From positions 9,585,187 to 9,649,186 of the forward strand of contig NC_088206.1 in the NCBI RefSeq assembly GCF_037126465.1: DNA of 64,000 nt, given 5' to 3'. Origin of the DNA: Ornithodoros turicata. Taxonomy: Eukaryota > Arthropoda > Arachnida > Ixodida > Argasidae. The position numbers and the translations under genes are program-made. This document shows, one piece after another, positions 22,999 to 33,267 of the stretch (position 1 is the first letter of the stretch; each line of letters opens with the position of its first letter). The notes under the pieces were generated by a model. That model was not told the origin of the DNA. It ran no database searches and saw only the letters and a program-made list of their open reading frames with translations.

Positions 22999-23933
22999 CG
23001 AGGGGCGTTCAAGTCAAACCGGGTCTCTTCATTTTTCGCAAAAGTAAAATGAACTTGCAGGCGAGAAGTTAGTTTTATTTTTCCACGTAATTTCCAGCTG
23101 CACTAATGCACTTGTCCCAACGTTTCACGAGGGCTTGGATGCCAGCAGCGTAGAAATCCTTACCGGCGCGTAGCAGCCATGGTCGGACCGCATTCTTGGC
23201 CTCGTCGTCGCAGCTGGGACCCCAAGGAACGCCTTCAGTGGCCCGAAGAGATGGAAATCGCTGGGGGCGAGGTCTGGACTGTAAGGGGGATGTGGCAGCA
23301 ACTCCCAGCCAAGTTCCTGTAAGGTGCATGTCGTGAGATGTGCAGTATGCGGGCGTGCATTGTCCTGTAGGAGGAGGACTCCTTTGGTGATGAGGCCCGG
23401 CCGATTTTGCTTCAGCGCCTTATGCACACCCCTGAGAATCTGGCAGTAATATGCACTATTGATCGCATTATATGCACTGTTGATATCGAGACATGTTATC
23501 CGTCGGTTCTTGAGGATCAGGCGCTCCACAAGTTGGATGTTCTCAGGAACTCTGACACTGGGCTCTAAGCCACCCCCGGTCGGGGTCGTCCTGCACTGAT
23601 GTACGGCCGTCTCGGAACAGTTTGCACCACTCAAACGCTTTGTTGCGGCTAAGTGTATCGTGGCCATACTGAGCCTGAAGTCTTCTGTGAACTTCAGATG
23701 ACTTTACGCCTTCATTCACGAGAAACTTCATGGCAATTCGCTGTTCGATGTGCGCGCTCACCTCGTTGTCGGCCATCTTGTCCAGCACGTGTCTTCCGTG
23801 TTGCACAAACTTTGGGCCACCACGTGGTGAACGCGGAGGCCTGTCGCCTGTGAAAATGACCAAAAAGAAGTAGCGCGAGTTATTTGTACACACAGGAGAC
23901 AGAAGGTCCCGGTTTGACTTGAAAACCCCTCGT
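22999..23933 (-). mobile_element. mariner element, internally deleted
   Basis: The inverted ends CGAGGGGCGTTCAAGTCAAA and CGAGGGGTTTTCAAGTCAAA, flanked by TA on both sides (22997-22998, 23934-23935), are typical mariner termini. Length is 935 bp against about 1.3 kb for intact members. The transposase relic lies on the minus strand inside. Confidence 0.92.
23075..23776 (-). pseudogene. mariner transposase relic
   Basis: The protein starts MADNEVSAHIEQRIAMKFL, the usual N-terminal helix-turn-helix region, and runs through the RDGRTSVQDDPDRG linker. A frameshift follows near 23575. Then a deletion removes the segment that carries the first catalytic Asp. The rest keeps the D34D pair: DNARPHTA and PYSPDLAPSD, with exactly 34 residues between the two Asp. 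A second frameshift near 23230 leads to the C-terminus, ending AAGNYVEK. With the first Asp gone and two frameshifts it cannot make a working transposase. Confidence 0.9.
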
Positions 23934-24214
23934 ACAATTGGAGCAGCACAGCGACAAAGGGCAGCATTGTACTTCTTTTTTTTTAAATAAAATAAATCTG
24001 TTGCGTTTGATCTTTGAGACAGTTGACAGTGGTAAGTGCCTCCCTTGGAACTGGTCACTGTGGACAAGTCAATCCGGCCGGATATTGGGCGATGTTGGAC
24101 TATATACCTTAACATTTCGCCAGTTTGGAAGTGAAATGCCTTGAAATGACTCTTTGGTATGCGTAGCTCGTAGCAGTCGTCTACGCATTGTACCGCATGC
24201 TGAAGTAGCGACAC

Positions 24215-24854
24215 CAGACTAGTAATTGCGTTACTTGTGATCAATTACTTTTTTGAGTAGTTTTTCGAATAATCAATTACTTTTTGGAGTAATCGATTAC
24301 TAAGTAACTGATTACTTTTCCGGCAGAGATTAACTTATCTTTCAGATGTTCTGCCCCAAGTCAGCCTTTGTTGTATCGTTCTACTATAACAAGCGGAGGT
24401 CATTGTAATAAAGTTCCGGAATTTCAGGGTCTCTAATAATATCCTAATATCTCTGATATGCCCCTAATCTTTTCCAACACCAGTGTGGTGATACCTGAAG
24501 CTTTGGAGGTTTAGTGAGTCATGAGGAAGTTCCAGCCAATTGTTCTTCCACAATCGGGTCAACGTCTTCCCGGGCGATAAATACAGTAGACGTACAGATC
24601 TACCTGTCCTACGCGTTTTTTTTTTTGTCTTGTTATATTTCAGCTGTTCCGCCGTTGGACTTTTTCTTTTTTTTCTTTTTTCTGAGCACACAAAGACGGG
24701 TATAATTTGCGTGAATGCAGAGTAACGACCGTAGTAACGCGTTACTCAATTACGTTTGGAGCCGAGTAATTGGTAACGGTAATCAATTACTTTTTTCGTA
24801 GAAGTAACGGTAACGGTAATCAATTAGTGTTTTCGAGTAACGGGCACAAGTCTG
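24215..24854. mobile_element. hAT-type element H2 (640 bp)
   Basis: The ends CAGACTAGTAATTGCGTTAC and (inverted) CAGACTTGTGCCCGTTACTC are flanked by near-identical 8-mers AGCGACAC (24207-24214) and CGCGACAC (24855-24862). AATCAATTACTTTTT words are packed at both ends. The interior has no transposase. Confidence 0.8.
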
Positions 24855-25534
24855 CGCGACACGTGCATTTTTTTTTTTTGCAAAAAAAGAAAATTGTACG
24901 TGTCCTAGTTGGCCAGATATCAACACACGGAGGAACGAGAGCGACTGCTATTCCAATCTATCTCGTGCGGGAATCGTCTTGTACATTGATCCGAAATAAC
25001 TCGCGGCGGAATTGTCACAACATCTTTAATGTCGCATCTTCACAGACAGCCTTTGCCGACGTTCTAGGACACGAATGTACTGCGCGTCAGCGTTTAGCGT
25101 AGTTGAGCGTTTGTGCAGAAGTCACTTCCAGCGCGATTTTACCACATGCAGGTTTCTGAGGCAACCCCGTAATTGTCTTGTGCTGTTCGTTTTTTTTTTT
25201 TTTGTCTTTTGTCCTTCCTCCAAGCTCAGGGACATGTCGCCAACGTCAAGTATACACCAGCTGGCTTGCATTTTACTTCTGTGTTCAACCCATAATTCAA
25301 TACGGTTCGTTTTCCAGAACGGCAAGTCCCATGGGAAGCACACATAGGCGAGGCATGCTCCCTCTACTCTATTGAGACAACACAAACGCACAAAGCCCCA
25401 AAACGTCCAAGGAACGATGAAATTGACGAACGAGTCAAGTGTGTGAGGGCGCCAGGAATGGAACTAGAGCATCCTTACCCTTCTGCAGAGGTAGCGTCTC
25501 AGAGCGCAAAATTTAGGTTGGAGTCCTGGTGCAG

Positions 25535-26450
25535 GCAGTAGTGATGACAAACCATCGATAAATTGACTATCGATACTATCGACCGTTTTTTTCTTCTTTA
25601 ACTATCGACAGTGTCGAAAACCTATCGATAGTCGACTCTCGATAGTGTAAAAGCTATCGATTGTGGATTATCGATACTACTATCGATAGTGATGAAAAAC
25701 TATCGATAGTTTTACGATAATTGACTATCAATAGTATTGTACCGTTCTTTCTCTTTACTATCGACAGCTAGATTTGGTTGTCATTATCGATGCTTTCGTT
25801 CCCGTCTTGGTTTTCGCACTTCCACAATATGACAACGAAAACAGAGTGACATGCAACACACGTTCTTTCCGTTTAGCTTTAACGTATAAATGATGCACTG
25901 CAAGCAGCGAAAGAAGATGCGCATCATAAAATCGTACGCACGCACTCATGAGACTGCAATGGCAGTCAATCCATGCAGTGCAGAGGGTATCACGTGACAC
26001 TGCCGTGGTTTGAGCGGCATGAGAAGCTCGTCGGAGGGAAAGCTGCTCTGAGTTAATCCGGTAATCCAGGAATCTGGATTACCGGATTAACTCTGGTAAT
26101 CCAGAAGATGTGGGTTCGATCCCTACAGCCTGGCTAACCTTTTCAGTGACTTTCATCTTTCATCTGCTCTGAGTTGTATTGTAAAACTTGTAGGAGTGAG
26201 GCATTTTCTTTTTCTATCATTATCTGCTCCCTGATAGTTTTCCGTTGTTTTCGTTGATTGTTCCTGATGATGATGTTTCCTGATTGTTTTCGTTGACTAT
26301 CGATAGTATACTATAGACAGTACTATCGATAGCTTGCTTACTATCGGCAGTCGACTATCGATAGTACTACCGATAGTGCTATCGATAGTTCGATTGTCGT
26401 ACGACTATCATCGATAGTATACTATCGATAGCTTTGCATCACTAGCGGGC
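25535..26450. mobile_element. hAT-type element H3 with TATCGATA arrays
   Basis: The ends TAGTGATGACAAA and TTTGCATCACTA are inverted, and the flanking 8-mers GCAGGCAG and GCGGGCAC agree at six positions, as for an old target duplication. About 190 bp at the left end and 170 bp at the right are almost wholly built of (T)ATCGATA(G) words. The interior holds a SINE A fragment beside a 40-bp palindrome. No transposase. Confidence 0.75.
26093..26160 (+). mobile_element. SINE A fragment (tRNA 3' half and tail)
   Basis: It begins in the anticodon stem (TGGTAATCCAGAAGATG), keeps the T arm (GGTTCGATCCC, one change from the other copies) and ends TTTTCAGTGACTTTCATC. The 5' half is replaced by a perfect palindrome (26053-26092). 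It sits inside the hAT-type element at 25535-26450. Confidence 0.7.
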
Positions 26451-26589
26451 ACGCATTGGCTCTGTCGTGAACTACCGGACAAGTTTTATGGAAGCTTCGA
26501 GCATGTGGTGTACCGCAGTGGGCCTCGCGGTTCCTAATGGATTGTGATCTCCCAGGGAAATATACTTGAGACCTCACGAGCAACGGGAT

Positions 26590-27605
26590 CAGCCTTGGGT
26601 AGTAACTGAGTTACTCTTTGCAGTACTAGTTACAGTAACTAGCTACTTCTCTGTAGCAGTAACTTGAACAGTAACTTGTTACTTCTTCTGGGTTAAGTAA
26701 CTGTAACTAAGTTAACAGCTATATTGGAATATTTTCCGCGCGCTAGCTCGCTATAGTGTCGCTTTATCGACTCTTGAAATGCCCTGCCGCTTTTCCCAGG
26801 CAGGAATTTCACGAAGTTTGTCATCTCATAGTACGCAGCCAGGATGGCCTTAGAGTAACTCCCATGGCCTTACTCCATATGCAGAGTACACATGGGAAAT
26901 CGTCGCCCCGAACTATCAATGACAGGGAACTCCAGGGGAACTCCAAACAACGGTCCACAGGTTCCGAACTGCATGGGTCAGCATTGACTAATGTCGTTGT
27001 ATCTCAAAATTGACGCCGTGGATGACGCGAATTGCAGGCACTGCCCAAAACCATCGGGCACATCATAAAGGACTGCTGTGCGTACCAAGGAGTGCGCCAG
27101 AAATTTCTCGCAGACTGCAAGAACGATGTCCTGCCGGATATTTTACTCCCCAGTGGCGGTCTTTCCGCGAGATGCATGAGAGCCCAGAATTTAGGCCGCT
27201 TTCTTTGTGCAACAACGCGGCTACCTTGAAGACCTCTGTAAATGACCCTGGCCCAACTCGGGTTTCTAATCGGAAGACGCTCAAAGTCATCGACGAGCCT
27301 GCCTGTATACTTCATTCCCTCACCTCATCATCATTTAATAATTTAATTTAATCACTACCACCCACCCATGACCTTACACTGACACATGTGGAATCATCTG
27401 CTTATATCACGGTATAATTACGCCTGGACAGTACAATCGCTAAGACATTTTTTTTTTGTACACCTATTCGACTTTAAAAAAAAATGTAACGGTATAGTAA
27501 CTAAGTCACATCAATTTGGTAACTGTAGTTGTAACTAGTTGCATTTAAAAAGAATAACTTTAACTGCAGCTCAGTTGCTTTTTTTTAGCAACTTACCCCT
27601 GACTG
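26590..27605. mobile_element. hAT-type element H4 with GTAACT arrays
   Basis: The ends CAGCCTTGGGTAGTAACT and (inverted) CAGTCAGGGGTAAGTTGC are flanked by AACGGGAT and GACGTGAT (six of eight match). GTAACT/AGTTAC words fill about 130 bp at each end. A LINE tail (about 26990-27345) is nested inside. Confidence 0.7.
26990..27345 (+). pseudogene. LINE ORF2 C-terminal zinc-finger fragment
   Basis: The frame starting at 27011 reads DANCRHCPK, then after a frameshift TIGHIIKDCCAYQGVRQKFL. This gives the C-x2-C...H...C pattern that ends the reverse-transcriptase protein of many non-LTR elements. It is followed by LPDILLPSGG. The rest of the LINE is absent. It lies inside the hAT element at 26590-27605. 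Confidence 0.6.
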
Positions 27606-28048
27606 GACGTGATGACCTGCCATACCTGCTCGAATACGCACTGCGGACTAAATCTCGAATACGGACTAAGCGCCACTATACGGACTAAAGCCACTATACG
27701 GATTAATTTCTAGTTGTGCCAAGTATGTCGTCGTAAGTGTGTGCAAACCGCCGCCTGTCTGGCGACACTGCTCCTCCAAGGTCGATTCCCGTCTCCTTGC
27801 AGCTAGTGCTCGTACTCTTGCAACGTGGGGCGGAGACCGGAGACGTCATCGACGACGTGATCGCAGACGTCATCAGGATCCGAAACTATGAAGTTTTGCA
27901 GGTTCTTTTGAAAATATTGGAGAACGCGAGGCTGAACAAATTTGGCACGCACAAATTGCCACGCATATTGTTCCGTAGGCTGAACAGAAGTGGCACGCAT
28001 AAATCGAGTATGCAACGAATTCAGGGACGCTCTACTACATGCCGCATC

Positions 28049-29213
28049 TAGTCATGGGCAACGTACATCAAAATTGTACTTAAAGTGAATTACGAAGTGG
28101 CTAGCACTTGTTGTACTTTAATTACAGTGCAAAGTATCATAGTAAAAATGTACTTAAAGTAAAAGGACAAAATAATTGGCAAAGCACCTTAAAGTAGTCA
28201 TCAAGTATACATTACAGATTTAGATAATATCGCTGGACGTTTCAACACTTGGTGGTGATAAAAGGTAAATAAGAGGTAAGATGTAAAGAGGTAAATATGA
28301 TTCGTTCGGTCATGTTATGCACATTTGGTCAACAAGTGAAATAAATATTCTATTTAATATGATTCGACTGAACATTATCTGTAAAAAGTTTACAGCAAGC
28401 ATTTTTGCCAAATGATAGTTACAAAACATGGATAGTTTACAGCCGACTCATTAATATGAGTCAGTCATGCGTGTGTCATGTGTGTGTGCGAGTGTGTATG
28501 CATCATCATTTTTTTTTTCGTCGTCATCCCACTCATACGTTAACCCCCATGCCCTGAGGTATGGTACTGCAATTGCTGCGGTGAATCACCTCATCCCCTC
28601 GTCATTCATGTAGTAGTAGTTGCTGTTAATATGAACTGAAACAAATGGTATAATTTGCATTTCCACGTGCACAGGAAATCAGTTCTCCCAGCGCAAACTA
28701 TTATTTTTTCTCAACTTATCCACCTGCATACTGCGCACCGTTCTCGTGCTTGTCTCTGATCGAAGGAGACTTGCTCCTCAGGTAAGAGAGTCACAAGCCA
28801 ACAGAAACTAAGCCCCTTTTGCAGAAATTATTCACTGACATTTTCCAAATCTTGCGTTTGCATGCCCAATTGGGTACTTGAGCACTTGAACATAAAGTGC
28901 CCAAAACAGGTAGTTAGTTAGTAAATTAGCAAAATAAAGGTAAACCTTAGAGCTTTCAGCAACCCACCCAGGGTGCTACTTGCTCCATTGCACGAGCTTT
29001 ATAGCTATTAAATACTCAGAGCGATCAAAACAAATCACAGCGCGATCCCTCACCTACTCACAGGCACTCAATCAAATGTACCAAAACAAATGTACTTCAA
29101 GTACAGTACAGAGTACACAAATTGAAATGTACTCCAAGGAAAGTACAAGTACTGAGAAATGCACTTAAAGCAGCAATTGAGTACTTGGTACTTCACGTAC
29201 TTCCCATCACATG
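28049..29213. mobile_element. hAT-type element H5 with GTACTT arrays (1165 bp)
   Basis: A perfect 8-bp duplication, GCCGCATC, flanks it (28041-28048 and 29214-29221). The ends are TAGTCATGGGCAACGTAC and, inverted, CATGTGATGGGAAGTACG. GTACTT/AAGTAC words are dense over about 170 bp on each side. The middle is AT-rich with no transposase. Confidence 0.85.
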
Positions 29214-29251
29214 GCCGCATCACGCGGTGGTCACGAGGGATCGTGAAGCTA

Positions 29252-29466
29252 TACAGGGTGTTCAAAATTAAGCTTTCACTAGCACTTTATAAATAGGGGA
29301 ACAAAAGAAAACTGGCCGCTATTTTTCTGTTCCTTGAGTAAGAAACAGGTGCTACATAATTAGCAGCACCTGTTTCTTACACAAGTAGCGTAAAGTTATC
29401 ATCCGGTTTCCTGTCATCGCTCTGTTTGCGTAGCGCTCGTGAAAGCTTAATTTTGAACACCCTGTA
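29252..29466. mobile_element. 215-bp MITE beginning TACAGGGTGTTC
   Basis: A perfect 28-bp terminal inverted repeat starts TACAGGGTGTTCAAAATTAA. The centre is a second palindrome (AAGAAACAGGTGCT...AGCACCTGTTTCTTA). TA at each edge suggests a TA-targeting Tc1/mariner-type element. It directly abuts the next element. Confidence 0.85.
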
Positions 29467-29468
29467 TA

Positions 29469-30084
29469 TACAGGGTTATTCTAGCAAAAGTTACACATTT
29501 CAATGGCACTGTAAAAATGGAAAGACTAGAATTGGCCCATCCCAAACTTTGCAGACTGATAGCCACTTATCTGAAGTTTCATTCAATTTTTTTTTTTTTG
29601 TAAGCGCTATGGTCATCTTGAAAGAAAATTAAAAATGAAAGAAAATCTCGCGCCATGCATTTTCAATGGCCTATCCCACACAAATACCGCCATTTTTTTC
29701 CTGTGTCTGCTTCACATTCATGTCACTTCGCACAGGTAGCGCTGCCTACAACGATGTGACATGCCGATTCTGACGTTATGTACCAATCCTCTTGTTCCAG
29801 TCTTGTTCTGTATGCTGGTGCCACGTGTGTGTGGCGAAATGAAAATGAAACGCACACAGCAGAAAATGGCGGCTTTTAAGTGAGATAGGCCATAGAAAAT
29901 GCATAGAGTGAATTTTTTCTCCATTTGTAATTTTTCTTCTACAGGACCATAATGCCCACAAAAAATTCCAACAAAACTTCAGACCAATGGCTACCAGTGT
30001 ACAAAGTTTGGTGCTGGATAAACCCCGTCTTCTATTTTTTACGACGCGATCAAAATGTGTAACGTTTGCTAGACTAACCCTGTA
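29469..30084. mobile_element. 616-bp MITE beginning TACAGGGTTATTC
   Basis: The ends TACAGGGTTATTCTAGCAAA and (inverted) TACAGGGTTAGTCTAGCAAA continue for about 33 bp with few mismatches. It starts two bases after the previous MITE ends and shares its first eight bases, TACAGGGT. Short internal inverted pieces occur (GCATTTTCAATGGCC and its complement near 29890). No transposase is found. Confidence 0.8.
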
Positions 30085-30096
30085 GTAAAGTGCGAA

Positions 30097-30378
30097 TCGA
30101 TGACTCGTCCAAACCCCCTTGCCAGCATCGCTCTTAACGAGAACTTTATTGATCTGGAGGAGCAAGAGCACATCGTTTTCCACTGCTCGCCCTACCAACT
30201 ATTCGGAACCACACTTTCAGTGTCTCTACACCGGCTGGCGCCCTCTCATTATATCAAAATTGCTTGGTCCGTGACCAAATCCAGCCCACCAGCGCCCTCT
30301 GCCGTAAAAGCACTTCTAAACTTTTTTGTACACTGCGGCCCTCACTCTGAGACAACTCATTATTTCATTTCACCATAG
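30097..30378 (+). pseudogene. Possible LINE ORF2 tail fragment
   Basis: The frame reads EEQEHIVFHCSPYQLFG, resembling the final H...C...Y part of LINE zinc-finger tails (EHxxxxCPxY). It goes on without further recognisable sequence to a stop at 30376-30378. The SINE B begins a few bases later, so the LINE may have carried it in. The call rests on a short motif. Confidence 0.35.
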
Positions 30379-30385
30379 TAGTACC

Positions 30386-30720
30386 AGCTCCCGTGGCATA
30401 GTGGTTAGAATGATCGCTCGCCACGCCGAGACTGGGAGGTGACACGGGTTCGAACCCTGTCGCCGGCTGTGCTGTCTGAGGTTTTCCCCCTGGGTTTTCC
30501 GAAGACTTTCCAGATGAATGTTTCGGCACAGTTCCCCTGAAGTAGGCCCAGGACGCACACTAACTCCCGCTGCCCCCCTCCTTCCTGCTGTCCTCTCTCC
30601 ATCTGTCCACGTCTGTACGCCGCTCATAGCCACAGTTGCTTCGCGGCGCTAACACGGTACAGTATCGCCCCTGGCGATGCCACTGCCCCTATCGTAGTCA
30701 TTAAATTAAAGTTGGTTGTT
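30386..30720 (+). mobile_element. tRNA-derived SINE B, near-complete
   Basis: Box A (TGGCATAGTGGTTAGAA) and box B (GGTTCGAACCC) are spaced as in a tRNA, giving an internal Pol III promoter. The body includes TTTTCCGAAGACTTTCCAGA, CACAGTTCCCCTGAAGT, TCTCTCCATCTGTCCACG and a GGCGCTAACACGG segment, ending in an AT-rich tail. Related copies are at 63275-63535 (plus) and in part at 5575-5665 and 59480-59545 (minus). Confidence 0.75.
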
Positions 30721-31909
30721 TCTTCGGTGAAGCGCGTAACGTCTGTACTGACGACATTTGTGCTTTGCGTACCCGGTCTTGGAATCGTCGCTGTTGTTCT
30801 TTATTTTAGGAATATGCTCCTTTGCAGCCTTCAGGGCGTTCGATATCTTCGTCACGCTTTGTACATGTGTTTACTATAGCTTCTACTAGCCGGCCCATCT
30901 CAGAATTGGGCCAACGTCTCCATATTTTTCTTTTTTTTTAGGCCAGCCAACCAACCAGCTTCTGCTGACACAAAATCAAACCCGCAGGGTACAAGTTGTT
31001 ACACGGCTAAGACTTCGGTGCACGTTATAAAGAACCCTCAGGTGGGCAAAATTAGTTCACAGACCCACTGCTGTGGCGGCGCACATGATCACGTGACGTA
31101 AAGCCACGATTTATCATCAAAACCGAGAAAAAATAGGAGGCAGCGCTCCCTGTACTCGAAAAAAAAAAAAAAAAGAAGAAGAAGAAGAAAAGTCATTGCC
31201 AAACGAACGTGCATCATTCCTTCTTGCCCACAAAGCGACGCTGCAAGTGCTGCAGACACATTTCAATGCGTTCTGATCGGGATGCGCGAATAATCATTTT
31301 GAGTAGTTATATATATAACCGAAGTGAACAGTTACATAACCGGACACACATACAAGGACGCACCCCTCGTCTTGTGTCTTTTTAGCGCTTACGCTTGCGG
31401 CTTCGGAACTATTGGCATATATTCGGTTGGAAAGAGACATTCCTTCCATACGAAATTCAAGTATTGAATTTTGTAGCCGTTTCAGACTTTCCAAATCCAA
31501 TTGAATTCCGAATTATTCGCTTCGGTGTTCCAAAAATCCAAATATTCGCGCAATCGTCGTCCTGCTGCACTGCGATGTACGTGGCGTCAGGAGAATCTGT
31601 GCGAGCCAGGCTTGCCGAGCGAGACCTGGAGGGTTCGTGCACCATTTGCTCTGAGCAGCAATAACTGACAAGCACAGTAGAGTAAAGGCCTAAACGCATG
31701 GAGTGTTTTCCCGACGTTTTCAGGACGCGCGAGCGCGCGTTCGGCGTGCGGGTGACCTCGAAAAAAAAAAAAGTTTTTCAACGCGCGCGGAGGGTCTACG
31801 CGGGAATCTGTGGACTACAGATATTCGTAGACAGACCGATGGCCGCCGTGCGGGAAATAGGGTTGCGCATGAGTAGCTCGCATACATTTTTCGGACGTTA
31901 TCCACCACA
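30721..31909. other. Stretch with no supported gene
   Basis: An A-run with GAA repeats lies at 31159-31190. From 31270 to 31560 there are several ATTCG/GAATA words (ATTCGCTTCGG, ATATTCGCGC), which look like a worn hAT-type end array. No coding gene is recognised. Confidence 0.4.
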
Positions 31910-32860
31910 CTAAATTTACTTGTACTTGTTAATCAGAGTTCGATGAAACTCGTTACTGTAACTAAGTTTCTTTTTTTTTTTTTTTGGTAACTTGTAACTT
32001 AACTCGGTACTTTTGCGCCGTGGTAACTTTTAGAGGAACTCGTTCCTTTTTCAGGTAACTTTGCCAAAGTAACTTAAGTTATGTTCCAAATTACTTTTAA
32101 CTCGCTTTTCACTCACGTCCACATATTTTCTTGCTTTCTCTCTGGTTCCTTCACGGCATTTTTTTGCCATAAAACGTGACATTCAATCAAAGACAGTATT
32201 TTATTCAGGAAGTAAGAATCGCTGCCATTGAAATGAAGCTGAACCATTGTGCGCCCGCAGGGAGTAAGATGCAAATCGTTCGAATAGACCTCTACCAGAG
32301 AAACGTCATCATGACGTTAGTACACAAACTGAAACTGAAACCGAAACAAATCGGAAGGAGAGGGCTGGGTTCGACGAACGGGCCCTTGTTCGCTGCCTCC
32401 CACTGAAAGAAAAGCAGGATCGAGTGTCGCGTCCCTTTAAGGGACCATATCGTCATCCCCTCAAGACCGTGGCTTTCAGTCGCAACCTTGTTCACCTCTA
32501 GCTTCGAGCGTAGTTCAATTCTACCAAATTTGTGGCGCTGTCGAACACTATGACGTCATTTGTTTACAAACAGGGAGAGGTCTATTGTTGGGCATAAACG
32601 CTAACGATCTAAGCGTATTGCACTCCTCCGCTCACGCGCTCAACTGCTCAACAACGCAACTGCTCACGCGCGCTGCACATGTGTAACGCTATTTTGTGTC
32701 CGAAGTAACTTGGAAGTAACTCGTTCTTTTTTAAGTAACTCAGTAACTGCGAGTTACGTTTCAGGCTGAAGAACCTCGTTATTAACTTAGTTACATTTTT
32801 CACACGGTAACTTAACTTGTAACGAGTTCTTCTTGACGGGTAACTTCTCAATCTATGATT
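31910..32860. mobile_element. Probable hAT-type element with GTAACT words, ends not placed
   Basis: GTAACT/AGTTAC words crowd 31950-32100 and 32700-32850, the same architecture as elements H1-H4. I could not find convincing inverted ends or a target duplication, so the limits are approximate. Confidence 0.5.
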
Positions 32861-32933
32861 TTAATTATATCTGGAATGATTGAACGCAGGAACCATAGGA
32901 AAGAAGAGCATCGGCACGTTCCAACAGACATTT

Positions 32934-33267
32934 ATAGGGTGTATTCACATGACGTCAAACGAACACGTTTGTCCGCCATGGTGCTGGTCACTTATTCGGC
33001 GCAGCTGCCGAGATTATCTGGCGTTTGCTCGAAAACTAAGCCTAGAATGGTGTTTTGAAGTTCGGTCACGTGCATTCCCTTCTTTTATCCCGAAGACACT
33101 TCGTCATTCTTGTTCATACGTTTTCGTTTACGAAAACTATGGTTGTTGCATTGAAAAATCGCGTAGTTTGTCATCTTTCAATGCCGCTCGCACGAAAAGT
33201 GACCACAAGTGGGAGGAGCTTACGAGCATGCCACGTCACAATGTGACGTAGGTGTGAATACACTCTA
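32934..33267 (+). mobile_element. MITE family A, copy 2
   Basis: The left end TAGGGTGTATTCACATGACG and the right end, complementary to TAGAGTGTATTCACAC, match the ends of the element at 12914-13247. The internal sequence is the reverse complement of that copy. Length is about 334 bp, the same as copy 1. The small open frames within it are shadows. Confidence 0.75.

Noticed and set aside
23543..24244. 233-codon minus frame as one protein
   Set aside because: Only the part from 23776 downward is mariner transposase; the upstream part lies outside the element's right end.
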